Program-made: the position numbers and the translations under genes
Notes under the pieces: model-generated
What the model saw: only the letters and a program-made list of their open reading frames with translations
Database searches by the model: none
What the model was told of the DNA's origin: nothing
Origin: PNON01 sp964387025
Lineage (GTDB): Bacteria; Chloroflexota; Anaerolineae; Anaerolineales; Anaerolineaceae
Assembly: GCA_964387025.1 (NCBI GenBank)
Contig: CAYLUZ010000005.1
Span: forward strand, 186,001-250,000
Direction: 5' to 3'
Length of the DNA: 64,000 bases
Shown here: positions 8,783 to 17,323 of the stretch, one piece after another
How positions within the stretch are numbered: position 1 is the first letter of the stretch
Layout: the number at the start of each line of letters is the position of its first letter

Positions 8783-8878
8783 ATGCGTAAGCGAATTGCA
8801 ACATGGTTGGCAATCTCAATTGGAGTGGTTGTTATTATAATTGCTTTTATCTTTGCTTTCCTTCAGCAAAACAATTAA
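8783..8878 (+). CDS. 31-residue single-pass membrane peptide
   Basis: A short ORF starting 9 nt after the flavoprotein stop. AAGGAGG overlaps that stop codon and lies 4-5 nt before the ATG. The peptide has a positive N terminus (MRKRIATW), one hydrophobic helix of about 20 residues (LAISIGVVVIIIAFIFAFL) and the tail QQNN. The strong SD, tight coupling and clean one-helix topology suggest a real small subunit or modulator of the upstream membrane flavoprotein. No family is recognised. Confidence 0.6.
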   Translation: MRKRIATWLAISIGVVVIIIAFIFAFLQQNN

Positions 8879-8945
8879 TCCGTTTGCGTTCATACAAGAA
8901 TCCAAACTCCTTTTTCTGGATAAGAAAATAATAAAGGCAAAAATT

Positions 8946-9419
8946 ATGGTGAAAATAATCGGAAGGTTTCTAAAACTATTTGAACGCTTAATCGTGGGCA
9001 GCCTGATTTTGATGATGATTGTGGTAATTTTTCTGTCTACTATTGAGTTGGGTCGAATCCTGGTAGTGGACATTATCACTCCGCCCAACTACTTACTTGA
9101 TATCAATGAGTTGCTGGATGTGTTTGGTTTCTTCATGCTCATACTAATCGGTGTCGAACTGCTCGAGACGATTCGCGCCTATCTAAACGAACATGAGGTG
9201 CATGTCGAGATTGTGCTCGAAGTTGCTCTGATTGCGGTAGCCCGTAAAGTTGTCATCATCGATGTGAAGGAATACTCTCCTGATACTCTCCTGGCAATTG
9301 CGGCAATCGTAGTATCTTTGGCAGGCGCATATTACCTTCAAAAACGGGCTCGCAACTGGCGTGATTTTAGCGCAGGAAGTAAAGATCCACTTGAACCAAC
9401 AGTTCCAAAAGTTCCGTAG
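8946..9419 (+). CDS. PsiE-like membrane protein
   Basis: A 157-aa protein resembling the phosphate-starvation-inducible PsiE family. After a short basic start (MVKIIGRFLKLFERL) come about four membrane segments. The conserved central part is LLDVFGFFMLILIGVELLETI, followed by HVEIVLEVALIAVARKVVI. The family is of unknown function. The ATG at 8946 follows AAAGGC at 8 nt; the open frame extends back to a TTG at 8841, but that overlaps the 31-aa peptide. It may be co-transcribed with the flavoprotein. Confidence 0.8.
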   Translation: MVKIIGRFLKLFERLIVGSLILMMIVVIFLSTIELGRILVVDIITPPNYLLDINELLDVFGFFMLILIGVELLETIRAYLNEHEVHVEIVLEVALIAVARKVVIIDVKEYSPDTLLAIAAIVVSLAGAYYLQKRARNWRDFSAGSKDPLEPTVPKVP

Positions 9420-9750
9420 AATTGCCCATATGAGCAGATTCAAAATCAATCGTAATTTATTTGTTCGGCTTCGATCCTTATACTTAGAAATAGGCAGTAA
9501 ATGAGAATTGCCTGTCCTTCATCGTCAGCTAGGAAATTCCTTTTATCAATAAAAATTTACCTCAGAATATGCACCCGCGAATCCAGTCTAGGAAATAACT
9601 TAGTTAATGAAGCAAAGTACACAATCAAGTAGACGAGGATCAAAACAAGCATTGTACAAACAGATTATTTATTGACTTCATTAGAATACCTATATAAAAC
9701 CTACCACTGGCAAAAGCTTTTTGGCTTTGGTCGGTTTAAAGCCGAATGAC
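9420..9750. other. 331-bp spacer between convergent genes
   Basis: No strong gene. On the minus strand 9557-9652 encodes a 31-residue peptide (MLVLILVYLIVYFASLTK, ending in LFPRLDSRVHILR) with one membrane helix but no SD. It looks like the C-terminal remnant of a membrane protein. A plus-strand TTGACT (9672-9677), 15 nt, TATAAA (9693-9698) resembles a promoter but points at nothing. A weak hairpin GGCTTT-AAAGCC lies near 9721-9741. Confidence 0.35.
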
Positions 9751-10185
9751 TTATCTAAGTCCAGTGATATAACTTGTGAGCTGCTTAACGTGAAACTCCA
9801 ATTCTTCAATCATATCTTTGACCACATCGCCAATTGAAATCATACCAACTAATTGGCCTTCATCCATCACCGGCAAGTGGCGGATATGATTGTCCGTCAT
9901 CAGCACCATACACTCTTTAACGGTTTGGTTTGGGTGAACAGTGATCAAATTTCTTGTCATGACCTCATCAATACAAGTTTCCATTGGTTTTTTGTTATCA
10001 GTACCAACCTTTCGAGCAAAATCACGCTCGGTAAAAATTCCGATAACCTGATCCTTCTCGATGATCACTAGCGAGCCAATTCGTTTCTCCGCCATTAGTT
10101 CCAAGCTATCTAAAACGGTCGAGTCTTTTGAAATTGTCCATACCTGATTGCCCTTTGCTTTAAGAATCTGTTGCACTTTATTCAT
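9751..10185 (-). CDS. Tandem CBS-domain protein
   Basis: A 144-aa soluble protein made of two CBS domains, which together form a Bateman module that binds adenine nucleotides or similar ligands. CBS1 covers residues about 10-65, with LELMAEKRIGSLVIIEKDQVIGIFTERDFARK. CBS2 covers about 75-130, with VKECMVLMTDNHIRHLPVMDEG and LVGMISIGDVV. The start at 10185 is chosen because AAGGAG lies 6-7 nt upstream; the frame is open further but without an SD. Stand-alone CBS pairs usually act as energy or redox sensors. Single minus-strand gene. Confidence 0.9.
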   Translation of the reverse strand: MNKVQQILKAKGNQVWTISKDSTVLDSLELMAEKRIGSLVIIEKDQVIGIFTERDFARKVGTDNKKPMETCIDEVMTRNLITVHPNQTVKECMVLMTDNHIRHLPVMDEGQLVGMISIGDVVKDMIEELEFHVKQLTSYITGLR

Positions 10186-10396
10186 GTCAATCTCCTTGCC
10201 TGAGTTTGATCGAATACTAACTGCAGTCGGATTAAAATTCCAAAAATTGTAGATAGACATGTACCATGAAGTTAGTTTAGCGTATTTTTGTTCTGTTTTC
10301 AATGTGAAGGTATGTTTTATAAAATTGATCGCGTTAACAATCGAAACTAGATCTACAATTATGTCTCACAGCCGGTTATTTGATGATAATCTTATA

Positions 10397-10592
10397 CTAA
10401 CTTAACCACTTGCCTGCTAAGAAGCTAACAAAACTTACAGAGATGCTCAAGACCGTTCCCCAGGCCATATCCACAATAGTTACAAACACAGGCCAGTCTT
10501 TTAAGGTTGCGAGATTAGTCAAGGCCTAGGTGGCATAAGTAATGAGTCCAAACAATGTGCGCGGATATGAAGTATTCTCATAAACATCCAGA
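10397..10592 (-). pseudogene. DUF2177 membrane protein remnant
   Basis: Reading the minus strand to the TAG at 10399-10397 gives TLFGLITYAT, a stop, then ALTNLATLKDWPVFVTIVDM and AWGTVLSISVSFVSFLAGKW. This is the conserved C-terminal half of DUF2177 membrane proteins, in which the stop replaces a Tyr-Asp pair. The frame runs up to about 10592 (PYLDVYENTSYPR) and then meets dispersed repeat R4. The N-terminal half is missing, so the gene is both nonsense-mutated and truncated. Confidence 0.7.
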
Positions 10593-10646
10593 TAGGGGGT
10601 TATACGGCTTGATTGCAGAGCGTCATCAGTCTGGTTTAATTAACAG
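10591..10646 (+). repeat. Dispersed promoter repeat, copy R4
   Basis: GATAGGGGGTTATACGGCTT, then GATTGCAG, then CATCAGTCTGGTTTAATTAA. TTATAC, 7 nt, TTGCAG (10613-10618), then a 16-nt gap to TTTAAT (10635-10640). It directly abuts the broken end of the DUF2177 pseudogene and points toward the DUF1801 gene at 10727. Confidence 0.65.
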
Positions 10647-10726
10647 AGGGACAACTGATATATTCAGTTAATTTATCAGGGTATGTTGTGCAGGACACAC
10701 ATGCAAACAATTCGAAGGAGATAATC

Positions 10727-11182
10727 ATGGATCAGGTTAAGAGCACCACCAAAAAAGTTACGCAGAAGTCGGACAAGGGATTCTCGGACTTTGAACGCGC
10801 AGCGATGAAAGAACGTGCCCGGGAGTTGAAAGCGGCAACGAATAAGGCGGACGGGGAAAGCGCCGTTCTCGCCAAGATCGCCGAGATGCCGGAACCGGAT
10901 CGCACTATGGCTGAACGGCTCCACGCCATCATCAAAGCCGCCGCGCCAAGCCTGTCACCGAAAACCTGGTACGGGATGCCCGCGTATGCAAGGGACGACA
11001 AGGTCGTATGTTTTTTCCAAAGTGCGCAGAAATTCAGTACGAGGTATTCGACTTTCGGGTTTAACGACGCGGCGAATCTCGACGAAGGCAGCATGTGGCC
11101 GGTCGGCTATGCTCTCATGGAGCTGACCTCCGCTGATGAGGAAAAGATCATCGCACTCGTGAAGAAAGCTGTAAGCCTATAG
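10727..11182 (+). CDS. DUF1801 (YdhG-like) protein, high GC
   Basis: A 151-aa protein. After a charged lysine-rich N terminus, residues about 40-150 form a DUF1801/YdhG-like fold with MAERLHAIIKAAAPSLSPKT, WYGMPAYARDDKVVCFFQ and a final DEEKIIALVKKAV. Relatives include the frataxin-like YdhG proteins, but the true role is unsettled. The ATG follows AAGGAG at 6-7 nt. Codons are clearly more G/C-rich than in neighbouring genes (for example a run of gcc, gcg, ggc), which suggests recent transfer, perhaps from an actinobacterium. Confidence 0.82.
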   Translation: MDQVKSTTKKVTQKSDKGFSDFERAAMKERARELKAATNKADGESAVLAKIAEMPEPDRTMAERLHAIIKAAAPSLSPKTWYGMPAYARDDKVVCFFQSAQKFSTRYSTFGFNDAANLDEGSMWPVGYALMELTSADEEKIIALVKKAVSL

Positions 11183-11290
11183 ATGATCCTCCCACTGGCG
11201 CTCCGAAGGAACAAAATGTCAGCTTTTGGACTGGCTTGATTTCAAGTTTAAAATATAGAATAAAAATTACATACCATGACAAGGAGTAGA

Positions 11291-11872
11291 ATGAATCCAA
11301 AGGTTGATTTCTATTTTAATAAATCCAAAAAGTGGCGGGAAGAACAGGAGAAATTGAGAAAGATCGTTCTTGACTGTCAGCTAACTGAGGTATTGAAGTG
11401 GGGTGTTCCCTGCTACACCTTTCAGAATAGTAACGTCGTTTTAATCCATGAATTTAAAGAATACTGTGCATATTTGTTTGTCAAAGGTGTATTGTTAAAG
11501 GATCCCCATCATATACTGATCCAACAAACGGAGAATGTGCAGTCGGCGCGGCAGGTTCGATTTACCAACATTCAAGAAATTAATGAGATGGAACCCGTCT
11601 TGAAAGCCTATATCCTGGAAGCCATTGAAGTGGAAAAGTCCGGGTTGAAAGTGCCTTACAAAAAGGCAACAGAATTTGCAATTGCGGATGAATTTCTAAC
11701 TAAATTGGAGGAAATCCCTGAGTTGAATACTGCGTTTTATGCTCTGACCCCGGGTAGGCAAAGAGCATACCTTCTTTATTTTTCTGCACCCAAACAATCC
11801 AAAACACGGGTGGAAAGGGTTGAAAAGTATACTCAGCAAATTCTCAATGGTAAGGGATTAAATGATCAATAA
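11291..11872 (+). CDS. DUF1801/YdeI (OmdA-like) protein
   Basis: A 193-aa protein in two parts. The N-terminal DUF1801 domain holds LTEVLKWGVPCYTFQNSNVV and EYCAYLFVKGVLLKD. The C-terminal YdeI/OmdA segment ends LTPGRQRAYLLYFSAPKQSK and TRVERVEKYTQQILNGKGL. This pattern is very well conserved across soil and environmental bacteria, function unknown. AAGGAG at 11281-11286 fits the ATG at 11291; a farther ATG at 11276 lies in front of it. It follows another DUF1801 gene but has AT-richer codons, so the two are not a recent tandem copy. Confidence 0.87.
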   Translation: MNPKVDFYFNKSKKWREEQEKLRKIVLDCQLTEVLKWGVPCYTFQNSNVVLIHEFKEYCAYLFVKGVLLKDPHHILIQQTENVQSARQVRFTNIQEINEMEPVLKAYILEAIEVEKSGLKVPYKKATEFAIADEFLTKLEEIPELNTAFYALTPGRQRAYLLYFSAPKQSKTRVERVEKYTQQILNGKGLNDQ

Positions 11873-12302
11873 ATTCGAAGGGGAATAAATTGATCCAACT
11901 TTTAGATATTACCGCAGCTTTTGTTCCGATAAACCAAATCGACAACCTGGCACAACAAGTTTAATAGGGGAAAAATACAAATTAGAGGGGAAATAGCCGC
12001 CACGACCTACACCCGGATACCGGTGAATGCGGGATTTTTGTGCATGGGAATAAAGAGCCTTCATTCTGGTCGTTTGTCTAGGCTATTTCTTACCAATCCA
12101 TCTTACCCATTATTTCAGCCAATTTATAAGCCCATTCAAACAAAAATTCGCTACTTTATTCACCGCGGATTAATTATTCCTATTCTTCCTGGAGGCTTGT
12201 AGCTGAAACAAATTGGTGGTTAAAAGTGATCTATCTCTTATATTTTGATGTATAATTACTGATAATGATTATTTATAAGTATTTATTATCGTATGGAGTT
12301 AC
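11873..12302. other. 430-bp spacer upstream of the Fur-type gene
   Basis: Only the last 60 bp carry recognised signals (TATAAT at 12251 and a PerR-like box). A short minus-strand open piece near 12080-12160 (EFLFEWAYKLAEIMGKMDW) could be the tail of a lost gene, but it is closed after about 21 codons. Nothing else is supported. Confidence 0.35.
12251..12274 (+). promoter_or_regulatory. -10 element and PerR/Fur-like operator
   Basis: TATAAT at 12251-12256 is followed by TGATAATGATTATTT at 12260-12274. That sequence agrees with the PerR consensus TTATAATNATTATAA at 11 of the 14 specified positions. It lies 28 bp before the Fur-family gene and suggests autorepression and peroxide or metal control of the regulator and katG. 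Confidence 0.6.
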
Positions 12303-12740
12303 ATGACCGATTCAGATATCCGTTTTAATCAGATGATTGTCGCGTTGAAGGAACGCAATTTCCGGCTGACCCCCCAACGTGTAGAGTTGGTTAGATTGAT
12401 CTCAGTTAGCGAAGGGCATCCCAGTGCAAGTCAGCTATTCACCAGGATTAAACTCCAATTTCCAACCATGAGTCATGCAACTGTATATAAAACCCTCAGC
12501 ATGTTGAAAGAAATGGATCAGGTGTTGGAGATCGACTTGCGTGATGACAGTCATTATGATGGCAACCGTCCCCAACCTCATCCCCATTTGATTTGTGTTA
12601 ATTGCAATAAGATTATCGACGGAGAAGTGTCCCTCGATCAGGAATCCCTCATGAAGTTGGAGCAGGTATCAGAATATAAGATCCTACGCCCACAAATTTC
12701 CCTTTATGGAATATGTCCGGATTGTAATAAGGATAAATGA
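12303..12740 (+). CDS. Fur-family regulator, PerR-like
   Basis: A 145-aa metal-dependent repressor. The winged helix lies in residues 10-85 with LTPQRVELVRLI and the recognition segment SHATVYKTLSMLKEM. The metal and structural-zinc region has the His-rich QPHPHLIC and two CxxC pairs, CVNC and CPDC. Length and layout fit Fur/PerR. It sits 73 bp upstream of katG on the same strand, which is the classic PerR-catalase pairing, so it probably senses peroxide through Fe(II) or Mn(II). A PerR-like box in its promoter supports autoregulation. Confidence 0.9.
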   Translation: MTDSDIRFNQMIVALKERNFRLTPQRVELVRLISVSEGHPSASQLFTRIKLQFPTMSHATVYKTLSMLKEMDQVLEIDLRDDSHYDGNRPQPHPHLICVNCNKIIDGEVSLDQESLMKLEQVSEYKILRPQISLYGICPDCNKDK

Positions 12741-12813
12741 ATAATTTTTTAGCGGCTGAGGCCAATGAATTTATATTAATACTGTTCAAAATATCACAAA
12801 AAAGGAGAAAATT

Positions 12814-15009
12814 ATGAGTGAAGATAGTAAATGCCCGGTAACAGGCAATACTCACAAACCCGTGACTGCCAGCCAGGGTACATCCAACCGGGACTGGTGG
12901 CCGAACCAGTTGAACCTCAAGATGCTCCACCAGAACTCTCCATTATCCAATCCCATGGGTGAGGCTTTCAACTATGCGGAGGAATTTAAGAAACTCGATT
13001 TTCAAGCCCTGAAAAAGGACCTTTACGCGCTTATGACGGACTCACAAAACTGGTGGCCAGCCGATTTCGGCCACTACGGTCCGTTATTCATCCGGATGGC
13101 GTGGCACTCTGCAGGTACCTACCGTACCGGCGACGGTCGCGGTGGCGCAGGGTCTGGCTCCCAACGATTTGCACCCCTCAACAGTTGGCCTGACAATGTT
13201 AACCTCGATAAAGCCCGCCGGCTTCTCTGGCCGATCAAGCAGAAATATGGCAACAAGATCTCGTGGGCAGATTTGATGATCCTCACCGGCAATTGCGCCC
13301 TGGAGTCGATGGGTTTCAAAACCTTCGGCTTCGGTGGTGGACGCCAGGATATTTGGGAACCGGAAGAAGACATTTACTGGGGAGCTGAAGGTAAGTGGCT
13401 TGATGATAAGCGCTACAGCGGAGACCGTGACCTTGAGAATCCCCTCGCAGCTGTGCAGATGGGATTGATCTATGTTAACCCGGAAGGGCCGAATGGGGTT
13501 CCGGATCCACTTGCTGCCGCCAAGGATATTCGCGAGACCTTCGCACGCATGGCAATGAACGACGAAGAAACGGTCGCACTCATTGCTGGCGGCCATACAT
13601 TTGGAAAAACCCACGGTGCTGGAGATGCTACACTTGTAGGCCCGGAGCCGGAAGCTGCCAGTATCGAGGAACAAGGCCTCGGTTGGAAGAGTAAATTTGG
13701 AACCGGTAAAGGTGATGACACGATTGGTAGCGGCCTTGAAGTCATCTGGACCACAACTCCAACTAAGTGGAGCAGCAACTTCTTCTGGAATCTGTTCGGC
13801 TACGAATGGGAACTGACAAAGAGCCCGGCTGGTGCGCATCAATGGACACCAAAGCATGGGTCAGGTGCCGGAACAGTGCCGGATGCGCATGACCCATCCA
13901 AACATCACGCACCTTCCATGTTGACCACTGACCTCGCCTTGCGGTTCGATCCAATTTACGAAAAGATTTCAAGGCGTTTCTTTGAGAATCCGGATCAGTT
14001 CTCAGACGCATTTGCCCGGGCGTGGTTCAAGCTCACCCACCGCGATATGGGTCCTCGTTCACGTTATCTTGGTCCTGAAGTCCCAGCAGAAGAGCTGATC
14101 TGGCAGGATCCTGTCCCCGTCGTTGATCATGAACTAATTGATGAGGCTGATATTGTACAGCTCAAGGATAAAATTCTTGCCTCGGGATTGTCGATCCCTG
14201 AACTCGTCTCAACAGCCTGGGCATCGGCTTCCACTTTCCGCGGATCTGATTTGCGTGGAGGTGCTAACGGAGCACGAATTCGCCTTGCGCCTCAAAAGGA
14301 TTGGGAAGTCAACCAACCAACCCAACTACAGAAAGTGCTGCAAACCCTCGAGGAGATCCAAAAGGAGTTTAACAGTGCCCAATCAGGCGGAAAAAAGGTT
14401 TCGCTTGCCGATTTGATCGTTCTGGGTGGATGCACAGGCGTAGAGCAGGCTGCAAAGAATACAGGTCACGAGGTGAAAGTTCCTTTCACACCGGGACGAA
14501 CGGATGCGTTGCAAGAACAAACCGATGTGGAGGCATTTGCCTTCCTCGAACCTGTTGCTGATGGTTTCCGCAACTACCTGCAAGGAAAATTTGCAGTTCC
14601 TGCAGAAGAACTGTTGGTGGATCGGGCTCAACTGCTGACGCTGACTGCTCCGGAGATGACTGTTCTCCTTGGTGGTCTGCGTGTGTTGAATGTCAACTTC
14701 AACCAGTCGAAACATGGCGTCTTCACCACGCGGGTAGAAGCTCTCACCAATGATTTCTTCGTGAACCTTCTCGACATGAGCACAGAGTGGAAGTCAACCA
14801 GCAATGAAAATGTGTTCGAAAGTCGTGATCGTGCAACAGGAGCACTGAAGTGGACCGGTACCCGTGTCGACCTGATCTTCGGTTCAAATTCTCAACTCCG
14901 CGCCCTGGCTGAAGTCTACGGATGTTTGGACTCCCAGGAAAAGTTCCTGCACGACTTTGTAGCAGCGTGGAATAAAGTCATGAACCTTGACCGTTTCGAC
15001 CTTGCCTGA
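12814..15009 (+). CDS. katG: Catalase-peroxidase
   Basis: A 731-aa bifunctional heme enzyme that breaks down hydrogen peroxide and also oxidises organic donors. The distal pocket is RMAWHSAG with Arg, Trp and His near residues 94, 97 and 98. The proximal heme ligand is the His of GGHTFGKTHG near 261. The KatG-specific Met-Tyr-Trp crosslink can be formed by Trp 97, Tyr in LIYVNPEGPNG near 220 and Met near 246. The second, heme-free half (after about residue 430) is complete. SD AAAGGAG precedes the ATG. Likely controlled by the adjacent Fur/PerR-type regulator. Confidence 0.97.
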   Translation: MSEDSKCPVTGNTHKPVTASQGTSNRDWWPNQLNLKMLHQNSPLSNPMGEAFNYAEEFKKLDFQALKKDLYALMTDSQNWWPADFGHYGPLFIRMAWHSAGTYRTGDGRGGAGSGSQRFAPLNSWPDNVNLDKARRLLWPIKQKYGNKISWADLMILTGNCALESMGFKTFGFGGGRQDIWEPEEDIYWGAEGKWLDDKRYSGDRDLENPLAAVQMGLIYVNPEGPNGVPDPLAAAKDIRETFARMAMNDEETVALIAGGHTFGKTHGAGDATLVGPEPEAASIEEQGLGWKSKFGTGKGDDTIGSGLEVIWTTTPTKWSSNFFWNLFGYEWELTKSPAGAHQWTPKHGSGAGTVPDAHDPSKHHAPSMLTTDLALRFDPIYEKISRRFFENPDQFSDAFARAWFKLTHRDMGPRSRYLGPEVPAEELIWQDPVPVVDHELIDEADIVQLKDKILASGLSIPELVSTAWASASTFRGSDLRGGANGARIRLAPQKDWEVNQPTQLQKVLQTLEEIQKEFNSAQSGGKKVSLADLIVLGGCTGVEQAAKNTGHEVKVPFTPGRTDALQEQTDVEAFAFLEPVADGFRNYLQGKFAVPAEELLVDRAQLLTLTAPEMTVLLGGLRVLNVNFNQSKHGVFTTRVEALTNDFFVNLLDMSTEWKSTSNENVFESRDRATGALKWTGTRVDLIFGSNSQLRALAEVYGCLDSQEKFLHDFVAAWNKVMNLDRFDLA

Positions 15010-15319
15010 TCGGAGCATAAACGTTTTCGAGAGCTTCTGACAAGATCTGATAAAACTATCTATTAACAACCGGTTCAGTGGGCAATGCATCGCCGTCACT
15101 GAACCGGAATATTTAACCCCAGACTTTGGATCCCCATCGCTGACCTGGTTGCATGAATATTTTCCAAAGCGATTGCTTCGCTTGTAATTTCCTGTCTGTC
15201 TACAAATAATCTCCGGATAGGTAGAATTTATCAGACCCCCACAACAAGAGATAAACGGTATTAGTTTTCAGTATTCTTTATACCCACCATCGCCGGAGTG
15301 AAAATTAATTGGTACTTGA
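15010..15319. other. 310-bp spacer between katG and convergent gene
   Basis: Contains the hairpin at 15070-15107. The remainder, between it and the minus-strand gene ending at 15320, shows no ORF or repeat I can support. Confidence 0.4.
15070..15107 (+). terminator. Hairpin downstream of katG
   Basis: A perfect 11-bp inverted repeat, CCGGTTCAGTG with CACTGAACCGG, loop of 16 nt, followed by AATATTT rather than a strong T run. It lies 60 bp after the katG stop and is probably a transcript end or stabilising structure. Confidence 0.6.
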
Positions 15320-15763
15320 CTACTTCATTTCAGATATAAGAGAAACAGCCATCCTGGTAGCATCTTCAGCATATTTCAGACAACTATTCATGAGGTTATT
15401 TTCCACGAAATACTGTTGTCCTGCCCCGGTAGCCAGATCGCAACCCATCAATTGTCGGCAATTGACAGAACCGTTTTGTTTTTCAAAACGGTTGATCAAT
15501 TCTTGAGTAAGGAAATAACTGAGCTCGTTAGATTCATCTGGAGAACTTCTCCCGGCTACGAGATTGATACCCATAATTGCCCCGCTAACCGCGCCGCACA
15601 TGCCGCCTGTTCGCGAAACACCACTGCAAAACCCGGATGCAATCTTGGGGATCAGGTTTGATTGGATCCCCTGACTTTCTGCAATTGCTAATAGCACGCT
15701 CTCAGCACAGAAAAAACCTGACTTGAACAGTTCAATGCTTCGTTGTGGGGCTTGTTCGTTCAT
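15320..15763 (-). CDS. C_GCAxxG_C_C family redox protein
   Basis: A 147-aa protein of the C_GCAxxG_C_C family. Cysteines occur in GFFCAES, GFCSGVSRTGGMCGAVSGA (the signature), NCRQLMGCDL and NSCLKYAED. The family is thought to bind redox centres through these cysteines and is common in anaerobes. The frame begins with MNEQAPQRSIELFKSG. AAGGAGG lies 7 nt before the ATG. It is convergent with katG. Precise reaction unknown. Confidence 0.88.
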   Translation of the reverse strand: MNEQAPQRSIELFKSGFFCAESVLLAIAESQGIQSNLIPKIASGFCSGVSRTGGMCGAVSGAIMGINLVAGRSSPDESNELSYFLTQELINRFEKQNGSVNCRQLMGCDLATGAGQQYFVENNLMNSCLKYAEDATRMAVSLISEMK

Positions 15764-15815
15764 GTTTCAACCTCCTTGTAAGAGCTTTGTTGGCAGGAAG
15801 ATTTACTCTACATCA

Positions 15816-16583
15816 TCACAACGATAAACAAATCCTGATCGCTATATCTACAAGGTTCTCGCGAATTTCAACTCTACTATGCCATTTTCTACTGTCCCAT
15901 ACAACGTCACTCAGATCATCTCCCCCATATAAGATCTGGCCTAATTTTACATTTCTAAACTTGGCCACCGCAAAAAAGGCAGCCGCCTCCATCTCCACCG
16001 TGACGCAGCCTTCCGATTTTCTCAGTTCTACTTTCTTCTCTGTCTCCCGATAAAACGAATCGGTTGTCCAGGTTTTTGCTTTTATATATTTGATCTTGTC
16101 TTTTATGAATTCTTCTTCGATCTTTGCAACTACTTCAGGGTTGCATTCAACTTCTCTGGCTGGTGGAAGATAATGATAAGAAGCACCTTCATCCCGTACC
16201 GCTGACGTTGGAATGATCAGATGCCCAACGGCGATATCCTTTCTCAGTACACCCGCACCCCCGCAAATGATGAATTTATTAAAACCAAGGGCAATTAACT
16301 CTTCCAGGAAAGCCGCTGACCCGGCCGCTCCTACGTATCCCAAAAATAAGTGGATCTTTTTCCCCTTGTAATCCATCTCATAGATCGGCACATCCACGGT
16401 CTCACAATTCAATAGTTTGACCACCTTGATCAAACCCTTCTTCTCCATGTTCTCTAGAACTTCACGAAAAAAAGTAATTACACAATATTCATACCCCTCC
16501 ACTTTTTTATGGGAAAAGGAAGGTTCAATTTTTGCCAACAGGGTATCATCAAATTCCAATATTGGATACTTTTCTTTCTTCAT
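15816..16583 (-). CDS. Nucleoside phosphorylase (uridine phosphorylase-like)
   Basis: A 255-aa PNP/UDP-family enzyme, which cleaves nucleosides with phosphate to base and ribose-1-phosphate. The conserved core reads FIICGGAGVLRKDIAVGHLI, with the base-binding segment VRDEGASYHYLPP and the ribose-binding VTVEMEAAAFFAVA near residues 195-208. The N terminus is longer than in Escherichia coli Udp, as in archaeal-type members. GGAGG at 7 nt supports the ATG at 16583. It is probably separate from the C_GCAxxG gene downstream. Confidence 0.87.
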   Translation of the reverse strand: MKKEKYPILEFDDTLLAKIEPSFSHKKVEGYEYCVITFFREVLENMEKKGLIKVVKLLNCETVDVPIYEMDYKGKKIHLFLGYVGAAGSAAFLEELIALGFNKFIICGGAGVLRKDIAVGHLIIPTSAVRDEGASYHYLPPAREVECNPEVVAKIEEEFIKDKIKYIKAKTWTTDSFYRETEKKVELRKSEGCVTVEMEAAAFFAVAKFRNVKLGQILYGGDDLSDVVWDSRKWHSRVEIRENLVDIAIRICLSL

Positions 16584-16777
16584 GAGACCCTCCATCTATC
16601 AGAATCGCCAACACTATCACCAGGCAAATCATTTCCAGCCACAAACGTACTATCTTGAATAAATTATAGCTTGCATTGCTATAATTTTGCCCGTTTCATG
16701 GTCAATAATTTGGGTGCCCAGGTCAAAAACTGCTCGGAAAAATGACTTTGAAGGGGGTTGGTAATTGATATCAGGAT

Positions 16778-17323
16778 CTATTTGATTTCCTTTTTGGGGT
16801 TCGCTGCAGGATTATGGAACATTCCATACCACATGATTGCGCCAAGAACCGCCGCCATCAGTAAATGCATGACGAACGACCCACCATACCATTGCAAAGT
16901 CTCAAATGTCGTCATCTTCAACAGGATAGGTGTTGTCACCAGGATCGGTTGACTAAAGACCTCGATGTACAGGATCGCCATGAGTAAGGTCTTTTTCAAC
17001 GTTACCAGTCTCAGCGCAGGAAACATCACCATTATTACACCAAAGAGAACACCAAACAACGGACCCATCAAATAGTGTGCTGCGACACCAGTTGGAACAC
17101 CGCCTGCCACCTGTAAACCCAATTTTGAAAAGAGCTGTGAGGCAGTGTCTCCTACTATCGAGAAGCACAACAGAGCCGGAAGTCTGAATGCGAGGAATGC
17201 TCCCATGAGCAAACCATCCATCACCATTGTGCCGGTCAATCCCCCAAGGAAACCCCATCCCATTCCTGCGGTGAGAGGTGTAAGTTTAGCATTGCCAGAG
17301 TATAACTTATATGTGTTTTCCAT
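16778..17323 (-). CDS. Small polytopic membrane protein
   Basis: A 181-aa hydrophobic protein with about four membrane spans. It is glycine-rich near the start (GMGWGFLGGLTGTMVMDGLLMGAF), followed by LMGPLFGVLFGVIMVMFPAL. No catalytic motif or named family is recognised. GGAGGAAAA lies just before the ATG. The 22 bp around its start (17315-17336) are identical to those of the gene at 18799-19146. It is the last gene of a minus-strand operon that includes an MFS permease. Confidence 0.68.
   Translation of the reverse strand: MENTYKLYSGNAKLTPLTAGMGWGFLGGLTGTMVMDGLLMGAFLAFRLPALLCFSIVGDTASQLFSKLGLQVAGGVPTGVAAHYLMGPLFGVLFGVIMVMFPALRLVTLKKTLLMAILYIEVFSQPILVTTPILLKMTTFETLQWYGGSFVMHLLMAAVLGAIMWYGMFHNPAANPKKEIK

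Noticed and set aside
9672..9698. TTGACT-N15-TATAAA as a real promoter
   Set aside because: It points at the 3' end of a minus-strand gene and no ORF or RNA structure follows.
12080..12160. Minus-strand SSEFLFEWAYKLAEIMGKMD frame
   Set aside because: Only about 21 codons between stops; could be a gene tail but cannot be supported.
13084..13857. A 257-codon minus-strand open frame inside katG
   Set aside because: It is a shadow of a strongly conserved gene; no SD and no protein family.
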